From positions 1 through 60,490 of IMG/VR virus record IMGVR_UViG_3300010885_029854: a stretch of DNA of 60,490 nt; one strand, given 5' to 3'. Every line of letters starts with the position of its first letter. Within the stretch, counting starts at the first letter, position 1. Under the pieces are notes generated by a model. It had not been told where the DNA came from, ran no database searches, and saw only the letters and a list, made by a program, of their open reading frames with translations. The position numbers were made by a program, and so were the translations under genes. This document shows, piece after piece, positions 56,836 to 60,490 of the stretch. This stretch comes from a virus.

Positions 56836-57250
56836 GGAAGATGAGGGATATTACATCTGGAAGAAAGGAGAGTCTATTGTATTGTCTAAGTACTTCAATA
56901 CAAAGGAATTTACTTGTCGTTGTAATTTTCCGGATTGTCCAAAACAAAGAATATCAAAAACACTAATTACAAGATTAGACAATATTAGATCCGAAGTTAA
57001 TCTCCCCCTAGTTATAACTTCCGGATTTCGTTGTGTAAAGTATCAAGCATTTCTTCGGGCTGCGGGAGTTAATTCTGTCGTAGCCAAGAAATCAACTCAT
57101 GAGCTAGGAGATGCAGCGGACATAGTTCCATCAAATGGGAAGATGGATGGGTTTGAAGCTATCTGTGCTAAACAATTTGACTCGATAGGAATAGCCACTA
57201 ATTTCTTGCATGTTGATACAAGAATCGGAAAGAGACGATGGAAATATTAA
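56741..57250 (+). CDS. Endolysin, peptidase M15 (D-Ala-D-Ala carboxypeptidase-like)
   Basis: The core from about residue 50 has LSKYFNTKEFTCRC, ITSGFRCVKYQAF, KKSTHELGDAADI (His and Asp zinc ligands) and NFLHVDTR (His ligand), the M15 zinc endopeptidase signature. It cuts peptidoglycan cross-links at lysis. The start is uncertain: ATG 56741 has GAGGAG but overlaps the previous gene by 95 bases, and TTG 56882 with AAGGAG would begin at SKYF. Holin-type genes lie at 57348 and at 16.6 kb. Confidence 0.85.
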   Translation: MIVNLMKSLLTSVTGGSKNSSKTPPLNSSDLKEDEGYYIWKKGESIVLSKYFNTKEFTCRCNFPDCPKQRISKTLITRLDNIRSEVNLPLVITSGFRCVKYQAFLRAAGVNSVVAKKSTHELGDAADIVPSNGKMDGFEAICAKQFDSIGIATNFLHVDTRIGKRRWKY

Positions 57251-57275
57251 CAACTACTTATGAGACAAGTACAAC
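57246..57275 (+). promoter_or_regulatory. Candidate late promoter, ATTAACAACT motif (copy E)
   Basis: ATTAACAACT at 57246-57255 overlaps the endolysin stop; the TAGAAACA-like half is not clear here. Upstream of the membrane-protein/terminase operon; TTTTTTAACAAGG also occurs at about 57328. Confidence 0.4.
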
Positions 57276-57347
57276 TCCGATAATGTCTAGTGACATAATT
57301 TTTAACGCGGCTAACGGAACATCTCAATTTTTTAACAAGGTAATAAA

Positions 57348-57650
57348 ATGCACCTAACCTATGGAAACATCGTGAGGGCACTGTACCTCGTTTTGTTCAT
57401 AATTTCATCCATCGTTGCACTCGCTCATTACCACACAAATGCAGTCATTATTTCAGCACTATGTTTAGTAGGCTTTATTGCGTTTGATATCATTTGTTAC
57501 TTCAGAAAAAAAATAGAACCAGTTATTATTCCAGATATTAATCCAGAATTAAAAAGACTTCTGGAAAAACAAGAAGCTATGGAAACTAAGTTTAATACAA
57601 TAGCAAGTGAAGCTGGACTAGCGAAGTTAGCATCAACACTTAGGAGATAG
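57348..57650 (+). CDS. Two-segment membrane protein, possible holin/lysis accessory
   Basis: 100 residues with membrane helices (ALYLVLFIISSIVALAHY; AVIISALCLVGFIAFDIICY), then a charged helical tail (PELKRLLEKQEAMETKF). Next to the endolysin, so a second holin or antiholin is possible. Topology N-in, C-in fits class II holins. Confidence 0.55.
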   Translation: MHLTYGNIVRALYLVLFIISSIVALAHYHTNAVIISALCLVGFIAFDIICYFRKKIEPVIIPDINPELKRLLEKQEAMETKFNTIASEAGLAKLASTLRR

Positions 57651-57652
57651 AC

Positions 57653-58087
57653 ATGTCTAATGATTCTATTGATAAACTAGCCGAGCAATATGCTTCAACT
57701 GAAGATGATGCTAAAGCTTATCAGAAAGCACAAGCTTCTACCATTATTTCTCAGACAAAAGAAATCAATGTCCTAAGAAAACAACGTGAACAACTTGAGG
57801 CACAGATTGCTCAATTGATCATGGAGAATACACAATTCAAAGCACTTAACCCAACAACTACATTTGATATCTCAGATGAGGAAACCATCTGCGTTGTCCA
57901 GATTGCTCTGCTTAAAAACCTAGCAATGCAAAGAGAATTAACTTTAGAGGAATGTAAAAAAACGGAAATCTATTGTAAGGTATTAAAAGATATAAGATCT
58001 AAAGTCCCTGTAAAAAACGAAGAGAATATTGATGGCTTAACCAATGACCAACTTCTAGAACTTATGAAGTCGGCGGGTGAAGCTTAA
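57653..58087 (+). CDS. terS: Probable terminase small subunit
   Basis: 144 residues: N-terminal coiled coil (INVLRKQREQLEAQIAQLIM), then ISDEETICVVQIALLKNLA and LEECKKTEIYCKVLKDIR, a layout like small terminases. Position directly upstream of the large subunit is the main argument. It would recognise the packaging site. Confidence 0.65.
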   Translation: MSNDSIDKLAEQYASTEDDAKAYQKAQASTIISQTKEINVLRKQREQLEAQIAQLIMENTQFKALNPTTTFDISDEETICVVQIALLKNLAMQRELTLEECKKTEIYCKVLKDIRSKVPVKNEENIDGLTNDQLLELMKSAGEA

Positions 58088-58089
58088 TA

Positions 58090-59556
58090 ATGAACCCAAG
58101 TATTTCCAAACAAGCAGTTCGACATGAATTATGGAGAAGGGGATTAATCCATTATAAGTTTCACATTGTCCAAAAGGAAATGTTTGAACTTTATAATAAA
58201 GCCCCCGATGGATCGACTCTTGTATGGTTGCTTGCCAGACAAACAGGTAAATCATATTGTCTTGGTTTAATTGGAACAATGGCTTGTATCTCAAAACCTA
58301 ATACAATCGTTAAGTTATTAACAGATACCAAGCTCCATGCTCGTACGATTTTTGAACCCATCTTTAGAGAAATATTTGAGGACTGTCCGGAAGATTTAAA
58401 ACCTGAATATATTGCATCTAATTTCGTATACATATTTAAAAATGGTAGTCAGATTCAAATGGCTGGTTCTGATGGTAACTCAGCAGAAAGACTTAGGGGA
58501 CAGAAGTCTGATCTAATCTTAGTAGATGAGGCAGGGTTCTGTGATAAATTAGATTACAACGTTAAGTCGGTTCTATTTCCAACTACGACACATACAGGTG
58601 GTAAAATCATTCTTGCTTCTACCCCACCAGCTGAACCTGATCATGAGTTTGTCGGATTCATTGAAGAAGCTGAATCAAATCATTTACTTACCAAAAAAAC
58701 ACTTGATGACAACCCATTACTCACACAGCAACAAAAAGATAATATCGTTTCTAAATTTAAAGGAGGAAGAACTAATTCTCAATTTAGAAGAGAGTATCTT
58801 TGTGAAATTGTTAAAGATGAGACACTGTCTGTATTGCCTGAAGTGGACGATGAGCTAATTTCTCAGATAGTAAAGGACCATCCTATTCCTCCGTTCTACC
58901 ACAGATATGTCGCAATGGATATTGGGTTTAAAGATTTAACAGTTGTATTGTTTGGCTATTATGATTTTCGCGAAAACACTATTGTTATTCAAGATGAGAT
59001 AGTAAGAAATGGTAAACAAATTCATCTCCCTGTATTTACTAAAGAAATTCAAGATAAAGAATCTAGCTTATGGACAAACGATCTTACTAGTGAATTCATT
59101 AAACCAGACATAAGAGTTTCAGATGTTAATCCTTTTGTAATACAAGAGATTAGTATTTATTCTAAAAAACATAATTCCCTGCACCCCGTTGATTTTGCTA
59201 TAGCCAGTAAAAACGATAAGTTAGCGAACCTTAATAAACTCAGAGTAATGCTTGCTAATAAAAAAATTATAATACATCCTAAGTGTGAAACGTTAATTCG
59301 ACATCTTAAACATTGTAAATGGAAAGATAAATCATCTAAAGATGAATTTGCTAGATCGCAAGATGACGGACATTATGATGGAGTAGATGCTTTACTATAT
59401 TTTAGCAGAGCTATTAATTATAATAAAAACCCATACCCATCAACTTATGGATATGATACAAGAAACCTGTATGTAAATAATACCGAAAAGTTTTCAAGCC
59501 AAACCCCTCAAGATATATATAAACAAATTTTTGGGTCCAATCCTAAACGTAAGTAG
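58090..59556 (+). CDS. terL: Terminase large subunit
   Basis: 488 residues. Walker A ARQTGKS (49-55), coupling region SAERLRGQKS, Walker B LILVDEA (141-147), then ILASTPP (motif III). The nuclease part has AMDIGFKD, RVSDVNPF and GHYDGVDALLYFSR, giving the acidic metal-binding residues. It powers DNA packaging and cuts concatemers. Start 2 bases after the small subunit. Confidence 0.95.
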   Translation: MNPSISKQAVRHELWRRGLIHYKFHIVQKEMFELYNKAPDGSTLVWLLARQTGKSYCLGLIGTMACISKPNTIVKLLTDTKLHARTIFEPIFREIFEDCPEDLKPEYIASNFVYIFKNGSQIQMAGSDGNSAERLRGQKSDLILVDEAGFCDKLDYNVKSVLFPTTTHTGGKIILASTPPAEPDHEFVGFIEEAESNHLLTKKTLDDNPLLTQQQKDNIVSKFKGGRTNSQFRREYLCEIVKDETLSVLPEVDDELISQIVKDHPIPPFYHRYVAMDIGFKDLTVVLFGYYDFRENTIVIQDEIVRNGKQIHLPVFTKEIQDKESSLWTNDLTSEFIKPDIRVSDVNPFVIQEISIYSKKHNSLHPVDFAIASKNDKLANLNKLRVMLANKKIIIHPKCETLIRHLKHCKWKDKSSKDEFARSQDDGHYDGVDALLYFSRAINYNKNPYPSTYGYDTRNLYVNNTEKFSSQTPQDIYKQIFGSNPKRK

Positions 59557-59558
59557 TA

Positions 59559-59581
59559 TTTAACAACTAGAAATAGAAACA
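59559..59581 (+). promoter_or_regulatory. Candidate late promoter, TTTAACAACT motif (copy F)
   Basis: TTTAACAACT at 59559-59568, 5 bases (AGAAA), then TAGAAACAACC; upstream of the protease/portal operon. Confidence 0.55.
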
Positions 59582-59597
59582 ACCAACAAGGGATAGT

Positions 59598-60335
59598 ATG
59601 TTAAAAAAACTAAAAATTCTAAGCGTTTGCGTAGCTTGTACTGCTTTTTTTATTTTTGCAATTGTAGCTCAACCGGAAGCACATAATGCATATTTAAGAT
59701 GGGAAGTTGGAGAGTCAGTAGTTCAAGTCGTTTCTCCCGCTGGTGGAGGCGGAACTGGGTTTGCAATTAAATCTAGTTCAGGAGAACATTATATTGTAAC
59801 AAATAAACATGTTTGTGAAGCAGCAGTTAATGGATGGATGGTTATTAAACAAGATACAGGATTTTCTCCTGTGTTCAAGAAAGTTGTTTACAAAGATAGT
59901 CGTCATGATCTATGCTTGATTCAAGGTGATAAAAGGTTGAGTCCTCTTACATTAGGATCGCATCCGGACAAAGGTAACTTTCATTACATAGTAGGTCATC
60001 CTGGTCTTCGTCAACTAACTGTTTCTAAAGGGGAATACATCGGATACGGAGTAGTTAAATTACTTGATAAAGTACAACAGCGATCTCAGTGTAGAGGAGA
60101 TATTATTGAATTAAATGTTATGCAACAAATTTTATATGGTATGGAATTTGCTTGTATTAGATCTTATAAATCATATTCTTCTACTGCAGTGGCTTATCCG
60201 GGCAATTCAGGATCGCCAGTTGTAAATAAATATGGTAATGTCATTGGTGTGTTATTTGCTGGAAGTAATAAAGAAGAAAGAGATAATTACATTGTTCCTC
60301 TTGCTGAACTTAATCGTGTTTTAAATAAATTCTAA
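59598..60335 (+). CDS. Membrane-anchored or exported trypsin-like serine protease
   Basis: 245 residues. Residues 5-25 form a signal/anchor (ILSVCVACTAFFIFAIVA). Catalytic triad in order: IVTNKHVC (His), DSRHDLCLI (Asp), PGNSGSPVVN (Ser). GGGGTGFAI is the typical first strand. Chymotrypsin/DegP-like without a PDZ domain. It sits between the terminase and probable portal genes, where a prohead protease might be expected, but the signal segment argues for envelope action. Confidence 0.85.
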   Translation: MLKKLKILSVCVACTAFFIFAIVAQPEAHNAYLRWEVGESVVQVVSPAGGGGTGFAIKSSSGEHYIVTNKHVCEAAVNGWMVIKQDTGFSPVFKKVVYKDSRHDLCLIQGDKRLSPLTLGSHPDKGNFHYIVGHPGLRQLTVSKGEYIGYGVVKLLDKVQQRSQCRGDIIELNVMQQILYGMEFACIRSYKSYSSTAVAYPGNSGSPVVNKYGNVIGVLFAGSNKEERDNYIVPLAELNRVLNKF

Positions 60336-60344
60336 GGATAAAAA

Positions 60345-60490
60345 ATGGCTGCTGATGAATTTTCAAACTCAGATGATAATCGATATTTTGCTGCAAGAGA
60401 ACCAGAAAAAACAGCAACGGCTTTACTACATAAAGGTAGAACTTTCTTTAATATTTTAGAAAGTAACCAATATTTATTTAAACTTCAAGA
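60345..60490 (+). CDS. Probable portal protein, N-terminal fragment (3' truncated)
   Basis: ATG at 60345 (MAADEFSNSDDNRYF) preceded by AAGGATAAAAA; the frame runs off the window after 48 codons. LLHKGRTFFNILES reads like a helical portal N-terminus, and gene order (terminase, protease, this) supports it. Too short to confirm. Confidence 0.45.
   Translation, partial: MAADEFSNSDDNRYFAAREPEKTATALLHKGRTFFNILESNQYLFKLQ

Noticed and set aside
57283-57357. 24-codon frame MSSDIIFNAANG upstream of the membrane protein gene
   Set aside because: Too short, no ribosome binding site, overlaps a promoter-like and leader region.
1-60490. Insertion sequences, transposases or integrase
   Set aside because: No transposase DDE or recombinase motifs were found in any frame; HNH genes are the only likely mobile genes.

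Overview
This window is a large section of a tailed bacteriophage genome. It is AT-rich and gene-dense, with start codons mostly preceded by AGGAG-type ribosome binding sites and many genes linked by ATGA or TAATG stop/start overlaps. Tail-nozzle and internal-virion (ejection) proteins, including a GNAT-like protein of the T7 gp13 type, point to a podovirus-like virion. The host is probably Gram-negative: there are a lipoprotein with a lipobox, Sec-type signal peptides, a spanin-like pair and a c-type cytochrome. The host species cannot be named from the sequence. Both window edges cut genes (a tail protein on the left, a probable portal on the right), so the rest of the head and tail genes lie outside.

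Layout. (1) 1-17.6 kb, plus strand: late genes for tail, tail nozzle, internal virion proteins and a holin. (2) 17.6-54.1 kb, minus strand: a block of about 90 early/middle genes. It holds nucleotide metabolism (dUTPase, dNMP kinase, class II ribonucleotide reductase), replication and recombination (family B DNA polymerase, AEP-type primase-helicase, ERF annealing protein, PD-(D/E)XK nuclease, two exonucleases), AAA+ ATPases (one ClpX-like), HNH nucleases, metalloproteases, a cytochrome c, winged-helix regulators and many microproteins. (3) 54.1-55.57 kb: a non-coding divergent control region with degenerate ~20-bp tandem repeats, an AT-rich tract and a change of base skew, possibly a replication origin; one small gene lies in it. 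(4) 55.57 kb to the end, plus strand: small genes, M15 endolysin, membrane protein, small and large terminase, a trypsin-like protease and the start of a probable portal gene.

Two regulatory systems can be seen. Minus-strand gene boundaries repeatedly carry TTGACA -35 boxes with 16-18 bp spacing to TATAAT-like -10 boxes, as expected for host sigma70. Plus-strand late genes instead share a TTTAACAACT motif, in several cases followed 5-7 bp later by TAGAAACA or TACAAACA. This suggests a phage-specific late promoter.

The most interesting accessory content is the 46.3-52.2 kb cluster: an amidoligase, a class II glutamine amidotransferase, an ATP-grasp ligase and an HExxH metallopeptidase interleaved with at least five tiny related proteins ending in F(R/K)LxF. 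It looks like a peptide-modification system with candidate substrates. Other highlights are four structured, partly tRNA-like RNA candidates (two with an encoded CCA), a ClpX-like unfoldase lacking the ClpP-docking loop beside a duplicated primase-helicase 3' end, a metalloprotease-thioredoxin fusion with an internal start, a phage cytochrome c, and a degenerate terminase-like protein.
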